Positions 53,956 through 64,000 of a DNA stretch of 64,000 nucleotides are shown one piece after another (the stretch's first letter is position 1; the number at the start of each line of letters is the position of its first letter). Source of the stretch: Sporosarcina sp. FSL K6-3457 (GTDB taxonomy: Bacteria; Bacillota; Bacilli; Bacillales_A; Planococcaceae); NCBI RefSeq assembly GCF_038007285.1, contig NZ_JBBOWX010000001.1:2187501-2251500 (forward strand). The letters are read 5' to 3'. The notes beneath the pieces were generated by a model. The model made no database searches. It was not told where the DNA came from and saw nothing but the letters and a program-made list of their open reading frames with translations. A program made the position numbers and the translations under genes.

Positions 53956-54624
53956 ATGACAAAAAAGAAAAGCAAAGGGTTGTCTATGAAGGTAAAAGCA
54001 TTGCTTATTATTCTTCTGATCCCCGTTGCAGTTACTGTTTTTACGTTGACTGCTATTATCTGGACAGGCTTGCAGAACCCAGAATTAATTCGAAAATCGG
54101 CGAGTGCACTGCTTGACATGAAAGAACACCATAGTGTAACGATGATTCCGGAGGAGTATATCCCGGTGTATAAAGAAGCGGCTGAAACGTATGGTATCCC
54201 ATGGACGCTGTTAGCTGCCCATCACCGGATTGAAACACGTTTTTCAACGATGGATCCTCTTCTTTCTCCAGTTGGTGCAGAGGGCCATATGCAATTCATG
54301 CCCTGCACATTTGTCGGTTGGGGTTATCCGGGATGTAGTGGGCTTGGCAAAGGAGAAATACCTGAAGAGGATAAAACGAATCCGGAAATTATCAAGCAAT
54401 ATGGTGGCTATGGCGTAGATGCAAATGGTGATGGAGTTGCCGATCCATATGATATTGAAGATGCCATGCATAGTGCTGCGAAATATCTTGCGAAAAGCGG
54501 CGCAGCAGATGGTGAGCTTGAAAAAGCTATTTTTGATTACAACCGTAGTGAGAAATATGTGCAGGATGTTCTTTATTTTTTCAATGAATTTGAGATATAT
54601 CGTATTGAAATGGAAAATAAATGA
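53956..54624 (+). CDS. Membrane-anchored lytic transglycosylase
   Basis: 222 residues from ATG 53956; GGGGTG nine bases upstream contains the alternative GTG 53944. One N-terminal membrane helix (about 15-37 from the ATG) is followed by an SLT-type domain with the catalytic Glu in AAHHRIETRFSTMDPLLSPVG and the downstream GHMQFMPCTFVGWGYPG. A DANGDGVADPYD loop resembles the calcium-binding motif of several lytic transglycosylases. It would cleave glycan strands in the cell wall. It starts 41 bp after the SCO1-like gene. Confidence 0.9.
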   Translation: MTKKKSKGLSMKVKALLIILLIPVAVTVFTLTAIIWTGLQNPELIRKSASALLDMKEHHSVTMIPEEYIPVYKEAAETYGIPWTLLAAHHRIETRFSTMDPLLSPVGAEGHMQFMPCTFVGWGYPGCSGLGKGEIPEEDKTNPEIIKQYGGYGVDANGDGVADPYDIEDAMHSAAKYLAKSGAADGELEKAIFDYNRSEKYVQDVLYFFNEFEIYRIEMENK

Positions 54625-54631
54625 AAAAAAT

Positions 54632-54662
54632 GGACCCATCATAAATGGGGTCCATCTTTTTT
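54632..54662. terminator. Bidirectional terminator after the transglycosylase gene
   Basis: The perfect 8-bp stem ATGGACCC / GGGTCCAT has a 9-10-nt loop; A-rich on one side and TTTTTTT on the other, between convergent genes. Confidence 0.85.
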
Positions 54663-54664
54663 TG

Positions 54665-54919
54665 TCATGTAGCCCTACGCATGGTTTTCATGATAAAGCT
54701 CACAATGAAGACAAGGATAATCGCGCCAAGCAGAGCTGGGAAGACATAAAAATCGGATACGCGCCATCCCCATTGGCCAAGCAGTTTACCGCCAATCCAA
54801 GCTCCGATAATCCCGGCAATGATATTACCGATAATGCCGCCCGGAATGTCTTTCCCTAAAATCATACCAGCCAACCAACCAATGATCCCACCGATAATCA
54901 AAAACCAAATGAATCCCAT
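54665..54919 (-). CDS. YeaQ/YmgE (GlsB)-family small membrane protein
   Basis: 84 residues with three Gly-rich hydrophobic segments: IIGGIIGWLAGMILGKD, IIGNIIAGIIGAWIGGKLLG and AIILVFIVSFIMK. This Gly-x3-Gly pattern is typical of the 'transglycosylase-associated' GlsB/YeaQ stress proteins, whose function is not settled. AAAGGAGATGAAG precedes the ATG. It shares a terminator with the convergent lytic transglycosylase; the old family name does not itself prove a link with it. Confidence 0.9.
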   Translation of the reverse strand: MGFIWFLIIGGIIGWLAGMILGKDIPGGIIGNIIAGIIGAWIGGKLLGQWGWRVSDFYVFPALLGAIILVFIVSFIMKTMRRAT

Positions 54920-55034
54920 TGAACTTCATCTCCTTTGAAGTAATTCGTAGTTGCTTCAGTAGTATTCGCCATAACCTGCTTTACGATACTTTAAACAACA
55001 AAAACGAAAAAATTACCAGAGATTTTAGCAGAAG

Positions 55035-55580
55035 TTAGCGAACAATCGTGGCACCTAACGTATTTTTAAAATGACGCAGTGCCCATTCATGACCCGAAGC
55101 ATCGAAACTTGCGACACCTTGTTCATGAATGACGATATCAAAACCACGGTTATAAGCATCGACAGCTGTGTGAAGGATACAAATATCCGTACAGACGCCA
55201 ACAAGATGTAATTGCGTAATGCGGCGTGCACGTAAAAGTAGTTCCAAATCGGTTCCAGCAAATGCGCTAAAACGTGTTTTGTCCATCCAATGGATGTCTT
55301 TCTTACACTTATTATACAATTGCTGAAGAGAACCGTACAACTCTCTTCCGGCAGTTCCACGAATATTATGCGGTGGGAATTGTTTAGTTTCAGGATGATA
55401 CGGATCGTCAACATCATGCACATCAACTGGCATGGCAACAAAATGGCCTTCATCTAGAAATGCTGCTGTCAATTTAGTAATATAATTTTCAAGTGCAATT
55501 CCTGGTTCTCCACATGTTAACGCGCCATCTTTGGCTACAAAATCGACTGTATAATCGACTACTAGTAATGCCTTTATCAT
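55035..55580 (-). CDS. Nicotinamidase-like cysteine hydrolase
   Basis: 181 residues from ATG 55580, preceded by AAAAGGAG; the in-frame ATG 55604 is upstream of that site. The catalytic triad of the PncA/isochorismatase fold is present: Asp in LLVVDYTVDF, Lys in HWMDKTRFSAF and Cys in GVCTDICILHT, with metal ligands in DVHDVDDPYHPE. These features favour nicotinamidase (NAD salvage) over isochorismatase. A ten-residue cis-peptide-type VCTDIC loop is intact. It is a lone gene. Confidence 0.88.
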   Translation of the reverse strand: MIKALLVVDYTVDFVAKDGALTCGEPGIALENYITKLTAAFLDEGHFVAMPVDVHDVDDPYHPETKQFPPHNIRGTAGRELYGSLQQLYNKCKKDIHWMDKTRFSAFAGTDLELLLRARRITQLHLVGVCTDICILHTAVDAYNRGFDIVIHEQGVASFDASGHEWALRHFKNTLGATIVR

Positions 55581-55689
55581 GCGTAACACTCCTTTTCGTG
55601 TCATTCTGTTTTTTATGCCATTTCTAAACCGTTATTTCAGTATACTTTAAAAATATCGAGTAGTAAAATACCTTTGCTTGGAAAAAGGA

Positions 55690-55996
55690 GTACGTATCGC
55701 CACAAAATCGGTACGCTCTGTAGAATTGCTGCGCTACATAGCTGAACGAATTAATAATCAGGCAGGAATGACGAGTTTGTCGGCAAAAAATGTTCCAACT
55801 GGTTCAAAAGAGGGTATATATGTATGAGATGTTCCCTTCGCCAAGATTAGTAAAGCTCACAGAAACAGAATATGCAATTCCTTTGGAAAGATTTGAAGAC
55901 TGTAATCCTGGAAGATCAATCGCGCCTCGGCAATGAGTCATTACAATTACTTATGAAAGACTATAAATATAATGTATTTTACTTATGTTCCTAGGT
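55690..55996 (+). pseudogene. Possible decayed gene(s) upstream of acnA
   Basis: Protein-like sequence in shifting frames: one frame (about 55690-55826) reads RSVELLRYIAERINNQAG and stops. A second (55820-55936) begins MYEMFPSPRLVKLTETEYAI after GAGGG and stops after 38 codons. A third, from about 55868 to 55993, reads FLWKDLKTVILEDQSRLGNE and stops. A good AAAGGAG lies before the first, but with ATC where a start would be. I recognise no family. Real tiny genes are possible but less likely. Confidence 0.3.
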
Positions 55997-56009
55997 ATTA
56001 TATGATGGA

Positions 56010-56139
56010 CTAGAGAAAAGACGCTTACCTATCTTCTCTAGAAGACAGATAAAGCCTTCGGCGGATGTCACCGGTTTTTGTAGGGGAGTTTTGAAAAGCT
56101 CGAAAAAAATTGGACGTAATTATGCCGAGGCGTAATTGA
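56010..56139 (+). repeat. Dispersed hairpin repeat, intermediate copy
   Basis: It opens with a hairpin (CTAGAGAA / TTCTCTAG), then ATAAAGCCTTCGGCGGAT and an AGGGGAG block. It ends in the inverted repeat AATTATGCC-GA-GGCGTAATT. The same modules as 14852-15041, but without about 60 bp of the middle. Base changes in the terminal arms are mostly matched on both sides. Confidence 0.62.
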
Positions 56140-56187
56140 TTTACAGCCTTTTCAGCAGTTTTAGTAGAAAAAAGGAGGAATTCAGCA

Positions 56188-58902
56188 ATGGCAAAAAGCA
56201 ATTTGCACAACAGCCGTCAGTCATTCGAATTGAATGGCAAGACGTATAATTATTACCGTCTAGCTGCGCTGGAAGAAGCAGGCATCGCAAACATTTCCAA
56301 ACTACCTTATTCCGTAAAAGTGTTACTTGAATCCGTACTACGTCAACATGATGGTTATGTCATTAAAGACGAACATGTCGAAAATCTAGCAAAATGGGGT
56401 AAAGATGCGGACGCAGATGCAGAAGTACCATTCAAACCGTCACGCGTTATTCTTCAGGACTTCACAGGTGTACCTGTTGTCGTTGACCTTGCAGCACTTC
56501 GTTCAGCAATGGCGAAAATGGGTGGAGACCCGAACAAAATCAACCCTGAAATTCCTGTCGATCTAGTCATTGACCACTCGGTACAAGTTGACCGTTATGG
56601 CACACTTGATGCATTGCAAAAAAACATGGAGCTTGAGTTCGAGCGTAACGCAGAGCGTTATCAGTTCCTAAGCTGGGCACAAAAAGCGTACGACAACTAC
56701 CGTGCAGTACCACCTGCAACAGGTATCGTTCACCAAGTTAACTTGGAGTACTTGGCAAACGTTGTTCATGCGATTGAAAACGCAGATGGCACATTCGAAA
56801 CATACCCAGATACACTTGTTGGAACGGACTCCCATACAACAATGATCAACGGTATCGGTGTTCTTGGATGGGGCGTTGGTGGTATTGAAGCAGAAGCAGG
56901 AATGCTTGGACAGCCTTCATACTTCCCAATTCCAGAAGTTATCGGTGTTAAATTGGTTGGAGAACTTCCAAATGGAACAACTGCAACTGACCTAGCATTG
57001 AAAGTAACGCAAACACTTCGTGCACATGGTGTTGTTGGTAAATTCGTTGAGTTCTTCGGACCTGGCGTTGGTAAATTACCACTTGCAGACCGTGCAACAA
57101 TTGCGAATATGGCACCTGAATACGGTGCAACTTGTGGTTTCTTCCCAGTCGACGAAGAAGCGCTTAACTACATGCGTTTAACTGGCCGCGAAGAAGAAAA
57201 TATCCAAGTGGTTAAACAATATTTGATCGAAAACGATATGTTCTTCACAGTTGATAATGAAGAGCCAACATACACAGAAGTAGTGGAAATCGATTTGTCT
57301 CAAATCGTGGCGAACCTTGCTGGACCAAAACGTCCACAGGATATGATTCCACTAACAGACATGCAACGTTCATTCAACGATGCGGTTGTAGCGCCTGAAG
57401 GCAACCAAGGTTTCGGTTTCACACCGAAAGAACTTGAGAAAACGTCTACAATCAACTTCGAAGACGGACGCACTGTTGACCTTAAAACAGGTGATTTAGC
57501 CATCGCAGCAATTACATCATGTACAAACACATCTAACCCATACGTTATGTTAGGTGCGGGTCTTGTTGCGAAAAAAGCTGTCGAAAAAGGACTTACGCCA
57601 CCAGCTTACGTGAAAACGTCATTGGCACCAGGTTCAAAAGTTGTAACAGGCTACCTACAAGATTCGGGTCTTGATGCTTACCTAGATCAAATCGGATTTA
57701 CAACAGTAGGGTACGGCTGTACAACATGTATCGGTAACTCTGGACCACTTCTTCCAGAAATCGAAAAAGCGATCACAGCGAACGATATGTTAATGTCATC
57801 GGTTCTTTCGGGTAACCGTAACTTTGAAGGACGTATCCACCCACTTGTGAAAGCAAACTACTTGGCTTCACCGCCGCTAGTTGTCGCTTATGCACTTGCT
57901 GGAACTGTCGATATCGACTTTGACAAAGATCCAATCGGTCAAGATAAAGACGGCAATAACGTCTTCTTTAAAGACATTTGGCCAACAACGGAAGAAGTAC
58001 AGGCAGTTGTGAAAGCAACGGTTACACCTGAGCTATTCCGTAAAGAATATGCACGCGTCTTCACAGAAAACGAAGCATGGAATGCTATTGAAACAACTGA
58101 TGATTCCTTGTACGATTTTGATGAAAACTCAACATATATTCAAAACCCACCGTTCTTCGAAGGACTTGCAAAAGAACCAGCTGACATTCAAGCACTTTCA
58201 GGGCTACGTGTTATCGGTAAATTTGGCGATTCCATCACAACGGACCACATTTCACCAGCGGGCGCAATCGGTAAAGATACGCCAGCAGGGAAATACTTGC
58301 TTGACAATGGCGTAAGCCCACGTTTCTTCAACTCTTACGGTTCACGCCGTGGAAACCATGAAGTGATGATGCGCGGTACGTTTGCGAATATCCGTATTCG
58401 TAACCAGATTGCAAAAGGAACAGAAGGTGGCTTCACTACTTACTGGCCAAATAAAGAAATCATGCCAATCTATGATGCGGCTATGAAGTACCAAGAAGAC
58501 GGTACAGGTCTTGCAATCATTACAGGTAAGGACTATGGAATGGGCTCTTCACGTGACTGGGCTGCGAAAGGAACCTCACTACTCGGTATCAGAACAGTTA
58601 TTGCTGAAAGCTATGAGCGTATCCACCGTTCAAACCTTGTGATGATGGGTGTACTTCCACTTCAATTCTTGAAAGGCGATAGTGCAGAAACACTAGGCCT
58701 TACAGGTGAAGAAGCAATTAGTGTTAACATCGCGGAAGGCGTAAAACCACGTGATATCTTGAAAGTGACAGCTACAGCTACTGACGGTTCTGTTAAAGAA
58801 TTCGATGTGCTTGCGCGTTTCGACTCTGAAGTTGAAGTTGACTACTATCGTCACGGCGGAATCCTACAAATGGTTCTTCGTGATAAAATGAAAGAAGCTT
58901 AA
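56188..58902 (+). CDS. acnA: Aconitate hydratase
   Basis: Interconverts citrate and isocitrate in the TCA cycle (CitB in Bacillus). 904 residues. The 4Fe-4S ligands are Cys in [10 protein letters not shown] and the pair in [33 protein letters not shown] and [15 protein letters not shown] are active-site segments. This is the AcnA/IRP-type enzyme, which in B. subtilis also binds RNA when the cluster is lost. AAAAAGGAGGAATTC before the ATG is a strong ribosome binding site. The upstream 300 bp hold a repeat element rather than an obvious CcpC-type site. Confidence 0.97.
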   Translation: MAKSNLHNSRQSFELNGKTYNYYRLAALEEAGIANISKLPYSVKVLLESVLRQHDGYVIKDEHVENLAKWGKDADADAEVPFKPSRVILQDFTGVPVVVDLAALRSAMAKMGGDPNKINPEIPVDLVIDHSVQVDRYGTLDALQKNMELEFERNAERYQFLSWAQKAYDNYRAVPPATGIVHQVNLEYLANVVHAIENADGTFETYPDTLVGTDSHTTMINGIGVLGWGVGGIEAEAGMLGQPSYFPIPEVIGVKLVGELPNGTTATDLALKVTQTLRAHGVVGKFVEFFGPGVGKLPLADRATIANMAPEYGATCGFFPVDEEALNYMRLTGREEENIQVVKQYLIENDMFFTVDNEEPTYTEVVEIDLSQIVANLAGPKRPQDMIPLTDMQRSFNDAVVAPEGNQGFGFTPKELEKTSTINFEDGRTVDLKTGDLAIAAITSCTNTSNPYVMLGAGLVAKKAVEKGLTPPAYVKTSLAPGSKVVTGYLQDSGLDAYLDQIGFTTVGYGCTTCIGNSGPLLPEIEKAITANDMLMSSVLSGNRNFEGRIHPLVKANYLASPPLVVAYALAGTVDIDFDKDPIGQDKDGNNVFFKDIWPTTEEVQAVVKATVTPELFRKEYARVFTENEAWNAIETTDDSLYDFDENSTYIQNPPFFEGLAKEPADIQALSGLRVIGKFGDSITTDHISPAGAIGKDTPAGKYLLDNGVSPRFFNSYGSRRGNHEVMMRGTFANIRIRNQIAKGTEGGFTTYWPNKEIMPIYDAAMKYQEDGTGLAIITGKDYGMGSSRDWAAKGTSLLGIRTVIAESYERIHRSNLVMMGVLPLQFLKGDSAETLGLTGEEAISVNIAEGVKPRDILKVTATATDGSVKEFDVLARFDSEVEVDYYRHGGILQMVLRDKMKEA

Positions 58903-58910
58903 TTTTTTGG

Positions 58911-58945
58911 AAAAGGTGTCCGATTCACTCGGACACCTTTTTCTA
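58911..58945 (+). terminator. Terminator after acnA
   Basis: The 12-13-bp perfect stem AAAAGGTGTCCG / CGGACACCTTTT has a 7-nt loop and continues into TTTT. Confidence 0.9.
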
Positions 58946-59158
58946 CGTCCAGATTCCGGGCGCGAGATGCTCGGAGGCTCACAGGAAGTGAGTTACGCAG
59001 TGGAGAGGGATTGAACTGCCATCCCTCTTTGTTGCCGCAGGACGCGGCGCTCTTAGCCTGTATACTTTGACAGTCATATTGGCTATGAGGCAAAACCCGC
59101 CTCTTCTCTCCAACCCGTCTTATGCCTGTCGCATCTGAGCAGGCGCCCTGCGCTTTTG
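58944..59158 (+). repeat. GC-rich dispersed repeat region after acnA
   Basis: Higher G+C than its surroundings. It has a hairpin (AGAGGGAT / ATCCCTCT near 59003-59028), the GCAGGACGCGGCG block shared with 51131-51155, and ends GCAGGCGCCCTGCGCTTTT, an end motif I associate with intergenic repeats of Bacillales. No reading frame of note. It makes up most of the 295-bp gap before yneP. Confidence 0.5.
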
Positions 59159-59197
59159 TAGTTTTATTTGTATAATAAACAATGAGGTGAGAGATAA

Positions 59198-59623
59198 GTG
59201 TATATAAGTGAAAAAGAAATTGAAATTAGGTATGCGGAGACAGACCAGATGGGTGTTGTCTATCATGCAAACTATTTAGTATGGATGGAAATTGGGCGTA
59301 CGAAATTGATTGAGGACCTTGGCTTTACCTATGCAGGGCTTGAAGCAGAAGGCTATCTGTCGCCTGTGACGGATTTATCTATCCAATATAAGGCGGCCAT
59401 GAAGTATGGGCAGCAGGTGATTATTCGTACATGGGTTGAGTTACATGGCAGATTGCGTACGACATACGGCTATGAAATCCTCCATGCGGATGGTACGCTT
59501 GCCGCGACAGCCACATCAGAACACGTTGTCGTCAAAAAAGAGAACTTCCGACCAGTTTCTCTTCGGAAAATCGCACCGGATTGGGATGCAAAATATGTAG
59601 AAATTCGTCGAGTGGCGGACTAA
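59198..59623 (+). CDS. yneP: Acyl-CoA thioesterase (YneP-like, 4-hydroxybenzoyl-CoA thioesterase family)
   Basis: 141 residues, GTG start after GAGGTGAGAG. A hot-dog fold thioesterase with the active-site helix RYAETDQMGVVYHANYLVWM (Asp as catalytic residue) and LIEDLGFTYAGLEAEG. It hydrolyses acyl-CoA thioesters; the natural substrate is not known for the Bacillus protein. Its stop overlaps the ATG of yneQ (TAATG), so the two are translated together. Same order as in B. subtilis. Confidence 0.9.
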   Translation: MYISEKEIEIRYAETDQMGVVYHANYLVWMEIGRTKLIEDLGFTYAGLEAEGYLSPVTDLSIQYKAAMKYGQQVIIRTWVELHGRLRTTYGYEILHADGTLAATATSEHVVVKKENFRPVSLRKIAPDWDAKYVEIRRVAD

Positions 59624-59958
59624 TGGCATTTGGTATTAAGCGGAATGAACTGGTTGCGTGGAAAAAAGCAGTTAGCAACAATGAAATCGCCTTTCTCACA
59701 CATTATTGGCTTGACGAACGTTTTCCCGGATGCCACACAGTGACCAAGGCGGGGTGTGCTGACCTTGATAAGTTAGCAACCTGGGGCAAGCAATACGGCT
59801 TACAACCGGAATGGATAGACTTACGGGATGATTATCCACACTTCGATTTATTCGGTAAATATGAACGTGAAATTTTACTGGCAGAAGGTTTGTCGAATCA
59901 GCTCGAACGATTTGGTTTACTTGCAACTACCAGTGAAGATGACATGAAAAAAGCGTGA
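59623..59958 (+). CDS. yneQ: YneQ-like protein
   Basis: 111 residues from ATG 59623; the open frame extends upstream but that part lies inside yneP. The sequence is mixed alpha/beta with Trp/Tyr-rich segments (FLTHYWLDERFPGCHTVTKAGC, LRDDYPHFDLFGKYEREILLAE). It matches the small uncharacterised protein found after yneP in Bacillus. Two Cys residues at about 45 and 53 are close together. Function unknown. Confidence 0.82.
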   Translation: MAFGIKRNELVAWKKAVSNNEIAFLTHYWLDERFPGCHTVTKAGCADLDKLATWGKQYGLQPEWIDLRDDYPHFDLFGKYEREILLAEGLSNQLERFGLLATTSEDDMKKA

Positions 59959-59982
59959 GGCATTGTGCCTTCACGCTTTTTC
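59947..59982. terminator. Bidirectional terminator between yneQ and yneR
   Basis: The long stem GAAAAAAGCGTGAGGCA and its complement around TTG overlaps the last codons of both convergent genes; T-runs on both strands. Confidence 0.87.
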
Positions 59983-60270
59983 ATATGAATAAATGAGTTC
60001 ATCGACAGTAGGATCGACGTTAACATGTAGATCATGCTCTAGGAAATACCATTCATCACGACGCTCGATGTAGTATTGGACGCCATCATGGTTTGCTTCA
60101 ACAGCAGCTTCATCGGGATCTTCCATTCTGACACCCAGTGAAAATCCAGCATGTAATGGACTTGCACCTCCGTATCGAGCAAAAAACTTAATGCTGTCAC
60201 CCGATTCAGCCGCCATTTCTTCTTTAAACCAGCTTAACGCCTCAGTTGATAAGATAATCTTCATTCCCAC
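59971..60270 (-). CDS. yneR: HesB/YneR-like protein
   Basis: 99 residues (97 if ATG 60264 is used; AAAGG is better spaced for GTG 60270). The HesB/IscA fold is suggested by MKIILSTEALSWFKEEM and FFARYGGASPLHAGFSLGV, but the conserved Cys residues that hold iron-sulfur clusters in IscA are lacking. So it is a HesB-like protein of the YneR group, not a scaffold of the classical type. Same neighbours as in B. subtilis (yneQ and plsY). Confidence 0.85.
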   Translation of the reverse strand: MGMKIILSTEALSWFKEEMAAESGDSIKFFARYGGASPLHAGFSLGVRMEDPDEAAVEANHDGVQYYIERRDEWYFLEHDLHVNVDPTVDELIYSYEKA

Positions 60271-60300
60271 ACCAACCTTTCGATTACTGCCTCTATTGTA

Positions 60301-60903
60301 TTACAACCACTTTACTTTTGGCTCGGTTCCTGCTCTAATCCGCCCAATATTTTCTCGATGACGATAGAAGATGAAGATAACAAATAAGCCAATTAGAATA
60401 ATAAGTGTAAAATCACCCGTTCTAACATAATGAACAATACTGTATAGGAAGCCAACCGCCGCATCAATCATTGACGTCAATGAAACCATTTTCGTGATTT
60501 TCAATACAATAAGGAACGTGATGAAAAGTAAAAGAAAGACGGGCCAACTATAACCCAGAAGCACGCCACCAGATGTTGCCACCGCTTTACCGCCCTTGAA
60601 ACGAGCAAATATGGGAAACATATGACCCACGACTGCAAGAATACCTGGAACGAGTGGGTGGACGTTTGTCTGTTCGAAAAAAGGTAAAGTTAACAATAAA
60701 ACAGCTGCTGTTCCTTTTAAAATATCAATCAGCGTTACAGTAATACCTGCTTTTTTGCCCAAAATACGAAATGTATTAGTTGCACCTAAATTGCCGCTAC
60801 CATGCTGGCGGATATCCATTTTGTAGAAGAGTTGCCCAACCCACAGTGCTGATGGGATGGAACCAAGTAAATAGGCGATGAGTAACAGTAAGATAGTTTC
60901 CAT
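60301..60903 (-). CDS. plsY: Glycerol-3-phosphate acyltransferase PlsY
   Basis: Transfers acyl groups from acyl-phosphate to glycerol-3-phosphate, the first step of phospholipid synthesis. 200 residues, with five membrane helices expected. The three conserved loops are visible: AYLLGSIPSALWVGQLFY, RQHGSGNLGATNTFRILGKK and FARFKGGKAVATSGGVLLG. AAAAGGGGTATTGA precedes the ATG. Divergent from parE, as in B. subtilis. Confidence 0.95.
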   Translation of the reverse strand: METILLLLIAYLLGSIPSALWVGQLFYKMDIRQHGSGNLGATNTFRILGKKAGITVTLIDILKGTAAVLLLTLPFFEQTNVHPLVPGILAVVGHMFPIFARFKGGKAVATSGGVLLGYSWPVFLLLFITFLIVLKITKMVSLTSMIDAAVGFLYSIVHYVRTGDFTLIILIGLFVIFIFYRHRENIGRIRAGTEPKVKWL

Positions 60904-61133
60904 TCAATACCCCTTTTATATAGTTCTATAGTAATTTTAGTTTAGCAGAACCATGTGGTCACTACAATGACTTCGTCTAGAGAATCATTCACTCAGTACA
61001 TATTTTTATGAGGTGGATTGGATTAATTCGGGTACGAACATCTGATTCAAGTCCCTATCGTTTAACGAATCATCATTGCAATAAATCATCTTCTTCTATA
61101 CAATAAGTGGAGCAAGCTTCTAAGAACGTTGAT

Positions 61134-64000
<2,867 letters not shown>

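Noticed and set aside
54419..54859. 146-codon plus-strand ORF
   Set aside because: It overlaps the lytic transglycosylase and lies antisense to the YeaQ-type gene, both of which have clear family features.

Overview
The window looks like a chromosomal segment of a low-to-mid G+C, spore-former-lineage Bacillota. I infer Bacillales, most likely Planococcaceae/Sporosarcina-like. The evidence is strong AGGAGG-type ribosome binding sites, TTG/GTG starts, and two gene orders familiar from Bacillus subtilis: the yceC-H tellurium/stress block, and the ccdA-ccdC-yneK ... citB-yneP-yneQ-yneR-plsY-parE-parC block. No rRNA, tRNA, CRISPR array, prophage or intact insertion sequence is visible.

Layout. 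1-2330: the 5' part of speD (minus strand) and purU, separated by non-coding DNA with a possible gene scrap. 2399-14850: a large Ter stress-response locus. Three TerD paralogs and a TerC-like membrane protein follow an ECF-sigma-type promoter and end at a terminator. A five-gene set for an unknown nucleoside-like metabolite comes next (CitE-like lyase, two phosphoribosyltransferases, HAD phosphatase, ATP-grasp ligase), and its promoter lies in a perfect 14-bp inverted repeat. Then come yceG, the TelA-like yceH, a 57-aa basic protein and a HEAT-repeat protein. 14852-17263: a dispersed hairpin repeat, cheV and ctaB (heme O synthase).

17315-31370: sulfur assimilation. It holds cysC; the operon cysH-sat-cobA-sirB-yezD-cysJ-cysI-sirC, which contains both sulfite reductase subunits and the siroheme route from uroporphyrinogen III; cysK; and a sulfonate-type ABC importer with two tandem near-identical binding proteins. 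Sulfate would be activated, reduced to sulfide by the siroheme enzyme CysI, and fixed as cysteine by CysK. No sulfate permease or sulfonate monooxygenase is present in the window.

31732-47349: accessory and housekeeping genes. They are two small membrane proteins, a GalT/HIT-like protein, an SgrR-like regulator divergent from an MFS exporter (the pair is flanked by an 84-bp repeat), catalase under a PerR/Fur-like box, a D,D-carboxypeptidase, ilvA, a lipid kinase, a MarR regulator, a DUF2161 nuclease-fold protein, a MepB-family protein, an S66 peptidase, a YolD-like protein with a LexA-like box, and a lipoprotein. 47525-51118: a heterodimeric ABC exporter of the BmrCD/YheIH type. 51257-64000: ccdA, ccdC, yneK, a SCO1-like protein, a lytic transglycosylase, a YeaQ-type protein, a nicotinamidase-like hydrolase, aconitase, yneP, yneQ, yneR, plsY, parE (with a LexA-like box) and the start of parC.

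The most interesting system is the Ter block with its embedded metabolite-synthesis genes. The families have been described by comparative genomics, but the product and the signal are, as far as I know, undetermined. Several regulatory and repeat structures around it are reported as separate findings.
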